Source: Tillus elongatus
Taxonomy: Eukaryota > Arthropoda > Insecta > Coleoptera > Cleridae
Reading direction: 5' to 3'
DNA length: 64,000 nt
Assembly: GCA_964006375.1 (NCBI GenBank)
Contig: OZ023267.1
Coordinates: 13,592,846-13,656,845, forward strand
In this document: positions 28,014-38,009 of the stretch, in pieces
Numbering within the stretch: position 1 is the stretch's first letter
Layout: every line of letters starts with the position of its first letter
Translations under genes and position numbers: made by a program
Notes under the pieces: generated by a model
Databases searched by the model: none
What the model saw: the letters and a program-made list of their open reading frames with translations, nothing else
Told to the model about the DNA's origin: nothing

Positions 28014-28181
28014 ATTAATGATAAAACTTTATTGTTTAAAAATGTACAAAAATTTCCAAAATGAAACGTAAAGTGTTCCCGAAAACACTCGTTCCTTGGT
28101 CAACCTTATAGGTTAATAGTAAATTCAAATATGAAGCATTTAATCAAAACTCGCTACCATAACGCACTTGCTGCGTCCCGA
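28014..28181 (+). repeat. TCR1 terminal unit, right half
   Basis: Resumes at AACTTTATTGTTTAAAAATG and ends ACGCACTTGCTGCGTCCCGA. The left half is missing where LINE-C abuts. Confidence 0.75.
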
Positions 28182-28805
28182 ATTTCTTTTCTTACAAACA
28201 TGCATTATATTTAGATGAAAAATGGAAAAATGCAATACCATGGAGCGTGTTCGACAAAAAAAAAAGTATCACCAACGACTTATGGGCTACTCTGGGATTG
28301 TAGAAATATTTTTTAAGATGTAGCTTAAGACAACCTATAATTAATGTATAATTTTTTTCATATCTTGTATAATAACGCATATATTGAACTTTATTGATTT
28401 TTTACGAAAATTCTACAAAAATTATATATCATTAAACGATAAACTCTATAGCTAAGACTATTGCCAAAGCATCAGAGAAATGGTCTATTTGAAATTAATT
28501 TTCTGGAAACATTTTGGTAAAATGAAGGACAATGACGGTTGAAACTAAGACTTGAGGGTGTGTAAAACATTCTTCTTGAGACATTTTCTTTCCATGGCCC
28601 GTATTAAATTCAGGTTCTTTGCCTAAATGTTGCCAATTTTGACGTTTTAAATTGCGACTTTGACGTTTTAAGGAAAACCCCAATTTATTTTTCTTTAAAT
28701 ACCTATAACTTTTTTGGCTTTTATCTTAGAGAGCTAAATTTTAGTACGTAATTGACCTATAGTGACATAAACCCGCGCACCAGATTTGGTTGCCCTCACT
28801 TTGTT
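28182..28805 (+). repeat. TCR1 proximal arm, truncated before its TA tract
   Basis: CACCAACGACTTATGGGCTA through CAGATTTGGTTGCCCTCACT; stops at about 28805 with no TA core. Confidence 0.8.
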
Positions 28806-29397
28806 GAAAAGCTATGGAAATGCAATCCAGGGGCCGTCTATCCGACCTTTAAAGATATTACGTAACACAGTTCTTTAATGATTCACCCCAAACATTTTAA
28901 ATATTCATGTAAGACATAAATGTAAATTTCCTAACGTGCCCCAGTTAACTAGCCGACAATCTCGACATGGCACAGGTATTCTTACAAAAATTAAATCATT
29001 CTCATCATTGCAGTCAGGCCCATTTCATCACGTTCCCATCGTTAGATGGGAACCTTCCCCGAGAATCTACTTCCCGGATCAGTGATTATATTAGTGTATT
29101 GTTTCAAGTGTGAACATTTACATACTGAGACAAAAATAACTATAGGTAGACTAACAATTCTATAGTTTTGTGTGCATAACTTGGCTGCATTTGTGGGTAA
29201 CATATTGTTTGAATTTTCATTGTATTTGTTAAGTAATTATAACGTGGAAAATAATAAGTAGTATCATGTACACCTCGTCATCAATGATGAAAGCACAGAT
29301 AAAATATGATTCTTCTTAGATATGCATTGTTCAAAGTAAAACTTTACTTTACTTTTAAAGTTGCCAGTTCAAAGACGACGAGACAGTGACCGTCTAA
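28806..29397. other. No gene recognised
   Basis: Nothing supportable on either strand. Confidence 0.45.
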
Positions 29398-29531
29398 ATG
29401 TGTATGTTGTCACGTCAGCTCCAAATAACACAAAGTGTTAAAAAATAGAGACTGTATAATAAATTGTCAGCTCTGGCCCATTTCTACCTTAATATAAGGA
29501 CAAAGTATGTAAGGCTAGATGTATTCTTGCC

Positions 29532-29594
29532 ACAATTAGAACCGTAGACCGGTTTCGATCTCATTAGAGCTCTTCAGTACGGCATACTAATTGT
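29532..29594 (-). ncRNA. Type I hammerhead ribozyme motif, copy C
   Basis: Minus strand: outer stem I ACAATTAG/CTAATTGT, inner stem I CCGTA/TACGG, core CTGAAGA, stem II GCTCT-AATG-AGATC with one mismatch, GAAA, palindromic stem III CCGG, cleavage triplet GTC. Cleavage would fall between plus-strand bases 29547 and 29546. All core residues match the consensus; only stem II is weakened. Confidence 0.8.
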
Positions 29595-29764
29595 AACGAA
29601 AATACACCTATAAAATAAAACGGCTATGATAGCCAGTCTTCCCACACTAAGTGAGTGGTGAGACACTACTTGGTTCCGCAACTAGGTGGCGGTACGTTGC
29701 TGCATATCTCACCACTCACTTAGTGTTGGAAGGCTGGCTACCATAGCAGTTTTATTTTATAGAT

Positions 29765-29774
29765 GTATTTTCGC
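29765..29774. repeat. LINE-D target-site duplication, left (GTATTTTCGC)
   Basis: Identical 10 bp at 31773-31782. Confidence 0.9.
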
Positions 29775-31772
29775 GCCACCTTTTCCGTCCAGTATCAGGG
29801 AAATGATACTCGAAAAGAACCGCGTGCGCAGACTAGCTCAACGCACCGGAAACCCCACCGACAAACGAGACGCAAACAGACTCATCAAACAAGTACGATC
29901 CGCCCTACAAGAACTCCGCAACAATCGTTGGGAGGAGCGCCTGCAAACCCTGTCAACCCAAGACAATTCCGTCTGGCAAATGGCAAAAGCCCTTCGCTCC
30001 CAAAAACTTTCGATATCCCCGCTTCACGGCCGTAACGGTGTATACACGGATGCGGAGAAAGCTACTGCATTCGCAGATCATCTGGAGTTGCGATTCAGCC
30101 CGAATTATAACAACGTTGATCTGTCGCACGTAGCAAGAACGCACCGCTACGTCAGGAGAGTGCGCTTCGCGCCACCCCAGACACAACTATCGAGCCCACA
30201 ACTTTCGAAGAAGTTTCCCAAATAATCAAATCATTAAAAAATAGGAAAGCTCCGGGATACGATGGAATCTCCAACGTAGCCCTGAAAAACCTCCCCCGCA
30301 AAGCCGTGGTATTCCTAGTTACGATTATGAATGCCATGCTGCGATTTCAACATTTTCCTTCCATGTGGAAACTTGCCGACATTATCAACATCCCGAAACC
30401 CAGCAAAGATCCGCTGTTCCCTCAGAACTACAGGCCCATTAGCCTGCTACCAGTCATCGGCAAAATCGCCGAAAACTGATTCTGAAAAGGCTAGCTTCTT
30501 TCACCTCAGAAAATCATATCCTCCCGGATGAGCAATTCGGTTTCAGACACCAGCACTCCACCACAGACCAAGTCCTTCGTGTGGTGGAAAACATCACCGA
30601 AGGATTTAATAAAAACAAGTCAACTGGTGCTATATTTCTTGACATTGCTCAAGCCTTCGATGGGGTTTGGCATGCGGGCCTCCTAAACAAACTTCTATCA
30701 TTTAATTATCCTCTCCCTCTGATTCTGCTAATCAGGTCATACCTACAACAGAGGAAGTACCAGGTCAAACATCTGGGAGCCAGATCTAGAACGTATCCAG
30801 CCACGACTGGTCTCCCGCAGGGTTCTGCTATCTCCCCTCTGCTGTACAATATATTTGTCGCAGGCATTCCGACAGCTCCCCTAAACGTGACATACGCACT
30901 GTACCATCCTCAGCAGCTCCACTCAGCTGAGTATAATAACCGAACGACTTCAGACCGCCGTAGTCGAGCTACAATCGTGGTATAGGAGATCCCTTCTAGC
31001 CATAAACCCCGATAAATGTTCAGCTGTCCTATTTTCCAAGAAAAGACACACACCTCACGAACACGTTTCATTAGACAACCGTCTAATTCCCTGGCAAGAT
31101 TCCGCCAAATACCTCGGGGTTTTCCTCGACAAACACTTAACATGGCGCCCCCATGTCGATCACGCCCGAAAAAAAGCCTCGATGTTCATCTCGAAGCTGT
31201 TTCCACTTCTAAATAGAAATTCCAAATTGTCCATGAACAACAAGTTGCTCATGTACAAAGTCATTATCCGGCCAGCCTTGACCTATGCATCACCTGCATG
31301 GGCCACCGCGGCCGCAACATACATCAAGACCCTTCAAACCATCCAGAACAAAATTCTGAGAATGGTTACCGGAGCGCCATGGTTTGTCCGAAACAGTCAG
31401 ATTCACTCTGATCTGGAAATGCCTTCGATACTTGAGTTTATAACTCAACTATCCACAACTCAGTTCGCAAAAGCCGCTTCTCACCCAAATGCTCTCCTCC
31501 GTAGTGTCACCGACTACGACGAGCAACTTACACATAAGCATAAGCGCCCAAAGCTTATACTTACCCGCTAACGCCCCCGCGGCAAACAGAATGGAAACAT
31601 TCATACCCAATAAGTCATTGTGTGTAATCTTTCCGACGGAGGTATGGACTAAGGTCCGGTACTCCCAGGGAGGGGGTGAGTACAGTCTCACAGTACCTCG
31701 ATATCCCACGGCACCTACGGGACCGTGAATGGGGTCTGCATGAGCATTTCCCCCTCCTGTATAAAAAAAAAA
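29775..31772 (+). mobile_element. LINE-D: Jockey-like non-LTR retrotransposon, 5'-truncated, with 10-bp target duplication
   Basis: About 2.0 kb, ending in an oligo(A) tail (TGTATAAAAAAAAAA). Flanking duplications are GTATTTTCGC, and removing the element plus one duplication rejoins the hammerhead repeat exactly. The endonuclease domain is missing. The coding part is broken by several frameshifts and a deletion that removes the YADD catalytic box. A second fragment of the family lies at 61396. Confidence 0.92.
29796..31572 (+). pseudogene. Jockey-like reverse transcriptase, multiply frameshifted
   Basis: The pre-RT linker is MILEKNRVRRLAQRTGNPTD and NSVWQMAKALRSQK. RT follows in pieces: NYRPISLLPVIGKIAE (about 30425), ILPDEQFGFRHQHSTTDQVL, then 30581-30985 with AIFLDIAQAFDGVWHAG (motif A, Asp present) and TGLPQGSAISPLLYNIF (motif B). 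Motif C should be ALYADD, but the sequence runs ALYHPQQLH after a ~14-nt deletion at about 30903. Thumb and C-terminus are at 31182-31571: NSKLSMNNKLLMYKVIIRPA and TLQTIQNKILRMVTGAPWFV, with the stop at 31569-31571. Dead as polymerase. Confidence 0.9.
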
Positions 31773-31782
31773 GTATTTTCGC
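31773..31782. repeat. LINE-D target-site duplication, right (GTATTTTCGC)
   Basis: Matches 29765-29774 and opens the interrupted hammerhead unit. Confidence 0.9.
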
Positions 31783-31783
31783 T

Positions 31784-31846
31784 ACAATTAGTATGCCGTA
31801 CTGAAGAGCTCTAATGAGAGCGAAACCGGTCTACGGTTCTAATTGT
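31784..31846 (+). ncRNA. Type I hammerhead ribozyme, copy A, all canonical core residues present
   Basis: Outer stem I ACAATTAG (31784-31791) pairs with CTAATTGT (31839-31846), and inner stem I CCGTA (31796-31800) with TACGG (31832-31836). The internal loops are TATG and TT. Core CTGAAGA is at 31801-31807. Stem II is GCTCT-AATG-AGAGC (31808-31821), followed by GAAA (31822-31825), palindromic stem III CCGG and GTC, with cleavage after 31831. The very short palindromic stem III suggests activity as a dimer, as described for small hammerheads of Penelope-like elements. RNA activity itself is untested here. Confidence 0.87.
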
Positions 31847-32103
31847 GGCGAGAATGCATCTAGTCTTACATACTTTGTCCCTATATTAGGGTAGAAATGG
31901 GCCAGGGCTGACAATTTATTAAATTGTTAGTTGGTTGTATACAGTCTCTATTTTTTAACACTTTCTGTTATTTGGAGCTCTCGTGACAACATACTACTTG
32001 GTTCCGCAACTAGATGGCGGCACGTTGCTGCGTGTCTCACCACTCACTTAGTGTTGGAAGGCTGGCTACCATAGCCGTTTTATTTTATAGGTGTATTTTC
32101 GCT

Positions 32104-32166
32104 ACAATTAGTATGCCGCACTGAAAAACTCTAATGAGAACGAAACCGGTCTACGGTTCTAATTGT
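32104..32166 (+). ncRNA. Hammerhead ribozyme motif, copy B, core mutated
   Basis: Same layout as copy A, but the core reads CTGAAAA instead of CTGAAGA, which loses an essential G. Stem II is ACTCT-AATG-AGAAC and inner stem I is CCGCA/TACGG. Expected to be inactive; the second boundary of the 320-bp unit. Confidence 0.8.
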
Positions 32167-32200
32167 GGCGAGAATACATATAGTCTTACATGTGTTAATC

Positions 32201-32580
32201 AAATTGAAACAAAAATTATTTTTAATAAAAAAAATATTCTATGCTTTTACCCCTTTAATTTGCAAGACTTTTTTTCGACTAATGTTTTCTTTTTCGTTAT
32301 TTCTGATTGTAAATAGCTCAAGTGAATGCAAACAGACATTTGTTCTATATGACATTTTTCTTGGTTTTTTCTGTAAGGGGAGGTCTTCATAGGGACCACT
32401 AATAATCTAGGTATATCTACAAATCGTTAATGATTGGTGGTTACAATTTAAACCACTCGCGAGAAGTTTTTTTTTGTTGAACAAAATCACAAACTGTTGA
32501 ATTACTTATTATGAAAAGATTGAAAACAGCAGATACATAAACCTACATTACATTCGGAACATTGAATTTTTGTTCGTTTT
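32201..32580. other. No gene recognised
   Basis: AT-rich; short open frames at 32134-32392 overlap the repeat tail and match nothing. Confidence 0.45.
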
Positions 32581-32717
32581 ACATTTTAGCGAATTTTCAT
32601 TAAGAAAACTTTGCTAATAGCGAGGTCACGATGAAAAGCTTGTGACAAAATTTCTACAAATGAGCGCGAATATGGGTCCCTAGAACCCAAAACCAAGGCC
32701 CGTTAAAATTTGTATAT

Positions 32718-32719
<2 letters not shown>
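32581..32719 (-). repeat. TCR2 distal arm, inverted
   Basis: GGTCACGATGAAAAGCTTGT, AAATGAGCGCGAATATGGGT and CCAAGGCCCGTTAAAATTTG lead into the TA tract. Confidence 0.75.

Positions 32720-32800
<81 letters not shown>
32720..32800. repeat. (TA)n microsatellite 11
   Basis: Followed by TGTGTGTG. Confidence 0.97.
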
Positions 32801-32808
<8 letters not shown>

Positions 32809-32840
32809 AGACATGCTTGGTTCTCGGGTTAAACCGCGTC

Positions 32841-32901
32841 CAGAATTTATGGAAACTCGACGTTTCGGCTCCTGTTTTGGAGCCATTTTCAAGAGGTAAA
32901 G
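32841..32901 (-). ncRNA. Degenerate hammerhead-like motif next to a minisatellite
   Basis: Minus strand: CTTGAAAATGGCTCCAAAAC then AGGAGCCGAAACGTCGAG. A perfect GGCTCC/GGAGCC hairpin sits where stem II should be, followed by GAAA, a minimal palindrome (ACGT) and GTC. The CTGANGA box is TTGAAAA, so two core residues are wrong, and there is one extra T, as at 4885. Probably a dead relative of the 4885 motif. Confidence 0.35.
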
Positions 32902-33245
32902 GAAATATGTAAGGACACTCTAAGGCCTCAATCTGCCTACTCCTTAGAGTGATGGACAAAGGTGGGTAAAGGAAATATGTAAGGACACTCTAAGGCCTCA
33001 ATCTGCCTACTCCTTAGAGTGGTGGACAAATGTGGGTAAAGGAAATATGTAAGGACACTCTAAGGCCTCAATCTGCCTACTCCTCAGAGTGATGGACAAA
33101 GGTGGGTAAAGGAAATATGTAAGGACACTCTAAGGCCTCAATCTGCCTACTCCTTAGAGTGGTGGACAAAGGTAGGTAAAGGAAATATGTAAGGACACTC
33201 TAAGGCCTCAATCTGCCTACTCCTTAGAGTGGTGGATAAAGGTAG
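32896..33245. repeat. Minisatellite: five 70-bp units
   Basis: GTAAAGGAAATATGTAAGGA starts at 32896, 32966, 33036, 33106 and 33176, an exact 70-bp period. Each unit has an inverted repeat ACTCTAAGG...CCTTAGAGT (broken in unit 3, which has CCTCAGAGT). A partial extra core (CCTCAATCTGCCTACTCC) continues to about 33290. Confidence 0.97.
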
Positions 33246-33353
33246 GTTGGGTTGTTGTAGCTCGATTACGGGGCCTCAATCTGCCTACTCCCCAAATCTC
33301 GCTGGAGATCGTCTGTGAGGTCTCAGTGTGTTCAACCCTAGGCCTCAGAGAGA

Positions 33354-34270
<917 letters not shown>

Positions 34271-34619
34271 TCTGTAATAAATAATTGCAAACTGAAATGT
34301 GAAGGGGCTCGTAAATTATTACGGATAATAACTAACATTTTATAAAACTGAAACTACATATTATGTAGTAAATAAGTTTCAAACTAGTCCAAAAGAGATA
34401 AACTGTAGTTATCGTTGTGTGGCGTATCATTGGTGCAGTGCTATCTCACTTCCTTCCCGCCAAACATTCATATCTTTTACATAAAGACGTTATTTTAAAC
34501 AAATGTGAATAAACCAGTCTCTGATATGTATATAATGTAAATAGCATTACGTAAGCGATAACGTTGTGCAATATTTGTGAGATAGCAGTTGTTTTGCGCA
34601 TTTGTTGCGAGTGCTTTTA
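34271..34619. other. No gene recognised
   Basis: Nothing supportable. Confidence 0.45.
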
Positions 34620-34761
34620 TATAACATTAGAAAAGTCTGGACGCAGCAAGTGCGTTATGGTAGCGAATTTTCATAAAAATAAATTAAGTCCCTTAATTTT
34701 TTTGATTAAATGGTTATAACTTGTTTTTTCTTTTAACCTTGAGACCTCACATTTGCTATAT
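34620..34761 (+). repeat. TCR1 fragment hosting the LINE-B insertion, left side
   Basis: GTCTGGACGCAGCAAGTGCG at about 34636, then arm sequence to ACATTTGCTATAT, which is the target duplication (34749-34761). The arm resumes at 35319. Confidence 0.8.
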
Positions 34762-35318
34762 TTTTATCCCTCAGAGCTCGTCCGCGGCCTTGCCGCCCCG
34801 ATAGCACTGCAACCTTTGGTTGATTGTGCATACCCTTAATCTTACTCAACCCATTCCAAAATCACTGTGCCTTGAACTAGTCTGCACAGTAATTGGTATG
34901 GTGAAGTTTTATATTGCTCTGTCTCCGGTCTAGGCTGTCCATAGATCAGTTGTAATTTGCGGTCCAGAGGTTTGCACTCGCACAAGATGTGCTGGGCTGA
35001 TTCCTCCCCTCGCCGCAGAGTCTGCATGCGGGGTCCCCTTCGAACCGCCCCATTTTATGCAGGTGTTTCTTGACGGCCATGTGTCCCGTCAAGAGACGTT
35101 GTGTTTCTGAGCTGTCCTCCGCTAAGATTTAGCAACTCCACAGCTCTCTTTGAACTGGGTATGTCAATTATTGACTTCCCATGTCTGAGCCCTGGACAGT
35201 CTGCCCAGTACACCTTGTGTTGGTTTATGACCCAGGACTTAATGACTCCCCTGACAGTGCTCTTTGTCACGCCCAGAGCCGGTTCTGGTTCCATAAATGG
35301 TTCTGCTGACCCTCTCTT
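34762..35318 (-). mobile_element. LINE-B copy 2, 5'-truncated, with 13-bp target duplication
   Basis: ACATTTGCTATAT flanks it at 34749-34761 and 35319-35331. Minus-strand coding pieces are RGSAEPFMEPEPALGVTKST, HKVYWADCPGLRHGKSIIDI and HILCECKPLDRKLQLIYGQP, then the 3' end GGCGGCAAGGCCGCGGACGA. Only the region after RNase H is left, with frameshifts and an internal deletion. Confidence 0.9.
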
Positions 35319-35430
35319 ACATTTGCTATATGATATACGTTTTTCAATAGAAACCTGCGTACTAGATTTGGTTGCCATAGCTTTGTTATGTTTGTATATG
35401 TTCTCTAGGGTTTCTAGAACACTGAGCAAC
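35319..35430 (+). repeat. TCR1 fragment, right of the LINE-B insertion
   Basis: AAACCTGCGTACTAGATTTG and GTTGCCATAGCTTTGTTATG continue the arm interrupted at 34761. Confidence 0.7.
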
Positions 35431-35479
35431 TCTGCACATATAACACAAGAATGAGTGTAAGGCTAGATCTATGCTCACT

Positions 35480-35542
35480 ATAATTAGAACCGCAGACCGA
35501 TTTCGCTCCAATTAGAACTTGTCAGTACGATATACTAATTAC
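35480..35542 (-). ncRNA. Hammerhead motif, copy D, core mutated
   Basis: Minus strand: CTGACAAG in place of CTGANGA (one essential G lost), then GTTCTAATTGGAGC, GAAA, TCGG and GTC. Outer stem I GTAATTAG/CTAATTAT is kept. Confidence 0.7.
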
Positions 35543-35790
35543 AGCGAGAACACACCTATAAACTAAAACGGCTATGGTAGCCAGCCTCCTGGAACATTGT
35601 GATATGTACGGCAGCGTTGCCATCTCGGTGCGAAACTAAGTAGTATGTTGTTACGACAGCTCCAAATAACACAAAATGTTATATAATAGAGGTTGTGTAC
35701 AACCAAGTACCAGTTTTGTAAATTGCTATCCCTGGCCCATTTCTTCCCTAATATAGGGACAATGTATGTAAAGCCAGATGTATCCTCACC

Positions 35791-35853
35791 ATAATTAGAA
35801 CCGCAGACTGGTTCCGCTGTAATTAGAGCTCGTCAGTACGCTATACGAATTGC
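35791..35853 (-). ncRNA. Hammerhead motif, copy E, GAAA box mutated
   Basis: Minus strand: core CTGACGA is intact, stem II GCTCTAATTACAGC is weak, and GAAA is GGAA, followed by CCAGTC. Expected to be inactive. Confidence 0.7.
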
Positions 35854-35910
35854 AGCGAGAATACACCTATAAAATAAAACGGCTAGGGTAGCCAGCCTTC
35901 TATTTACGCG

Positions 35911-36305
35911 GAAGTGTAGAGGTTTATCGACAAATTGACAAGAGGAGAAAAAGGTACAAAATTTTATTTGCTATAAAATTGACGGACTTTAACTTTCAGT
36001 TAGGTTACGGTTAAAAAAAAAACATGTAATTTAAAGGGCTACCCACCCCTAATTCACCCTTTTTTTGTTTATATCCACTTCAAAATTTGGTTAAATGACG
36101 ACATTGATAAAAGAAAACCATCTACCAAATTTGGTTGTTCTGTTTGGCCATTGTTGCAATACGGCTGTTTCTTGTGATTATGAAAGAATCTTCTGAGGTC
36201 AATATCTCACCAACCATGACCGTCAATGAAAAATCTTATATAAGAAATAGGCCTGTTTTGAGGTCCTCCGATAAATCAAAAAAATACTAAACTGATTTGA
36301 GCTGT
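35911..36305. other. No gene recognised
   Basis: Nothing supportable. Confidence 0.45.
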
Positions 36306-36439
36306 CAGGGAGCGTGGTATAGAGGAGATCTGCTGCAGGTGAATCGGTTCCATGCTCCCTAACAGGATGGTGTTCACCTCACTCGCGGGAGGGACTTTCC
36401 CTCTCCCCTGCTCTGGTGCCTGCTAGGGAGGCTCTCGGG

Positions 36440-37660
36440 AGGGGGGTACGAGGTACAGGGCTATGCGGACGACATTGTCATCATAGTCCGAGGAAAGGTC
36501 ACACAGTCAGTGTGGGAGCGCATGCAGACAGCACTGAAAATGGTGTAAAGGTGGACGGTTGGCCAAGGGCTCGGGGTGAGCCCCGAGAAAGCAACCGTCA
36601 TACCGTTTACGAGGAGGAAGAAGTGGGAGAGCCACAAAACTCTCACTCTATACGGTAGAAACATCGCCATGGCCAGGAAGGTAACATATCTTGGGGTCGT
36701 ATTGGACTCTAAGCTAACCTGGAATGGTCATGTTGAAAAAATACTGCGGCACTGGTCTGGTGGCCTAAGGTGACACAATCCAGTGCTAAACAAACACTAG
36801 GCAAGATCCAAAGGGTCGCTTGTCTGGGTATCAAAGGAGCCACGACTTCAACCCCAACAGCCGCCAAGGAGGTGTTGCTGGATATCCCCCCCCCCCCCAC
36901 ACACACTATGTTATCATTGGTAAGGCCAGGCTAGGACTATACAGACTAGCCTGCAATGGTAGACTGAAGGATTCAGCGGCCACTGCAAAATGCAGGAGAT
37001 CGTGAAGGAGCCCATGCTTGATATAAGGTCCGACCTCGCGTGCCCGCGAATCTGCAGGGAAAACAATTTTACAATTTTACAGTGGCAATCACCGACCAAG
37101 AGGCATGGCGGGAGGAGACGCCGGGCTTACCACGGGACGCTCTCGTCTAGTTCACGGACGGATCCGGCAGGGAGCGTGGAACAGGGGCAGGTGTTTATTC
37201 GGAAGGACCGAGGGTAATTCATAGTATTTCCCTCGGAGCCCATGCAACGGTCTTTCAGGCCAAAATGTACGCCATCCTGCACTGTGTGCGGGCAAACAAG
37301 AGGAGGGGCTACACCAACAAGCGAGTCCTCATAGCCACAGACAGCCAGGCAGCCCTTAAGGCCCTAAGTAGCCCACCGGTGAATTCCAGGCTGGTAAGTG
37401 AGTGCCGAGACGAGACGAGCGACCTGGCTGGCAGAATGAGGTCACCCTCATCTGGGTGCCGGGTCACTTGGGGGTCAAAGGCAATGAAGAAGCTAGCAGT
37501 CTCGCCAAGCGAGGGTCAGCAGAACCATTTATGGGACCAGAACCGGTTCTGAGCGTGACAAAGAGCACGGCCAGGGGAGCCATTAAGTCCTGGGCCAGAA
37601 ACGAAGACAAGGTGTACTGGGCAGTTCAAAGAGAGCTGTGTAGCTGCTAAATATTAACCG
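36440..37660 (+). pseudogene. LINE-B RT palm/thumb and RNase H, frameshifted
   Basis: GYADDIVIIVRGK (about 36460) carries the catalytic pair. Then come LGVSPEKATVIPFTRRKKWE, KVTYLGVVLDSKLTWNGHVE and IQRVACLGIKGATTSTPTAA. RNase H starts at FTDGSGR (about 37152), with ATDSQAALKAL (about 37335) and VTLIWVPGHLGVKGNEEASS (about 37445). The last block ends EAS where RNase H usually has EAD. A C-rich slip (nine or ten C at 36889) lies in the middle. Confidence 0.85.
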
Positions 37661-37960
37661 AGGACAGCTCAGAAACATAACCGGTTTTTTGACGGGACAC
37701 ATGGTCGTCAAGAAACACCTGCATAAAATTGGGCGGTTCGAGGGGGACCTCGCATGCAGACTCTGCAGCGAGGGGGAGGAATCAATCCAGCACATCTTGT
37801 GCGAGTGTAAAGCTCTGGACCGCAAAAGGCAGCTGATCTACGGTCAGTCTAGGGCGGAGACCCTACCAATTGCTGTGCAGACTAGTTCAAGGCAGAGTGA
37901 TTTTGGAATGGGTGGAGTGAAGAGACTAAGGGCATGCACAATAAGCCAAAGGCTGTAGTG
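37661..37960 (+). pseudogene. LINE-B C-terminal zinc-knuckle region
   Basis: MTGHMVVKKHLHKIGRFEGD then CRLCSEGEESIQHILCECKA, a C-x2-C...H-x3-C cluster, and LVQ...VILEWVE-like end in another frame. The role of this cluster in RNase H-type LINEs is presumed nucleic-acid binding. Confidence 0.75.
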
Positions 37961-38009
37961 CTATCGGGGCGACAAAGACGCGGACGAGCCTTGAGGGAGA
38001 AAAAAAAAC

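Larger units (their letters stand above)
29398..29774. mobile_element. Hammerhead-bearing repeat locus 1, left part (head-to-head units)
   Basis: A minus-oriented unit (29401 to about 29662) meets a plus-oriented unit in a long palindrome. Landmarks are AGCTCCAAATAACACAAAGT and TAAAATAAAACGGCTATGAT, mirrored by CTACCATAGCAGTTTTATTT. The spacer includes ACTTGGTTCCGCAACTAGGT. The plus unit is interrupted at 29774 by LINE-D and resumes at 31783. Confidence 0.85.
31783..32200 (+). mobile_element. Hammerhead-bearing repeat locus 1, right part: tandem 320-bp units (retrozyme-like)
   Basis: Two hammerhead motifs start at 31784 and 32104, exactly 320 bp apart, in direct orientation. Between them the unit holds AACACTTTCTGTTATTTGGA, ACTTGGTTCCGCAACTAGAT and CACTCACTTAGTGTTGGAAG. 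Cleavage at both sites of a transcript would release a 320-nt monomer. Tandem hammerhead repeats without coding capacity are the known architecture of retrozymes. Mobility by a Penelope-like or LINE machinery is inference. Confidence 0.8.
35440..35910 (-). mobile_element. Hammerhead-bearing repeat locus 2: tandem 311-bp units, minus strand
   Basis: Two degraded hammerheads lie 311 bp apart in the same orientation. The intervening sequence matches locus 1 (AGCTCCAAATAACACAAAAT; AAATTGCTATCCCTGGCCCA; AATATAGGGACAATGTATGT; AAAATAAAACGGCTAGGGTA). It is an independent insertion of the same non-coding unit, older than locus 1 judging by core decay. Confidence 0.82.
36306..38009 (+). mobile_element. 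LINE-B copy 3, longest copy (RT end + RNase H + zinc knuckle)
   Basis: Begins near the RT motif B region (SPLLWCLLGRLSGGGYEVQG) and runs to the 3' end ATCGGGGCGACAAAGACGCG with an oligo(A) tail. A TCR1 terminus (CTGGACGCAGCAAGTGCG) abuts the A tail at 38010. The domain order RT, RNase H, CCHC-like knuckle matches LOA/R1/I-type LINEs. Frameshifts are numerous. Confidence 0.9.

Noticed and set aside
32896..33245. A CRISPR array of regularly spaced repeats
   Set aside because: The 70-bp units are contiguous with no unique spacers and there are no cas genes; the setting is eukaryotic. It is a minisatellite.
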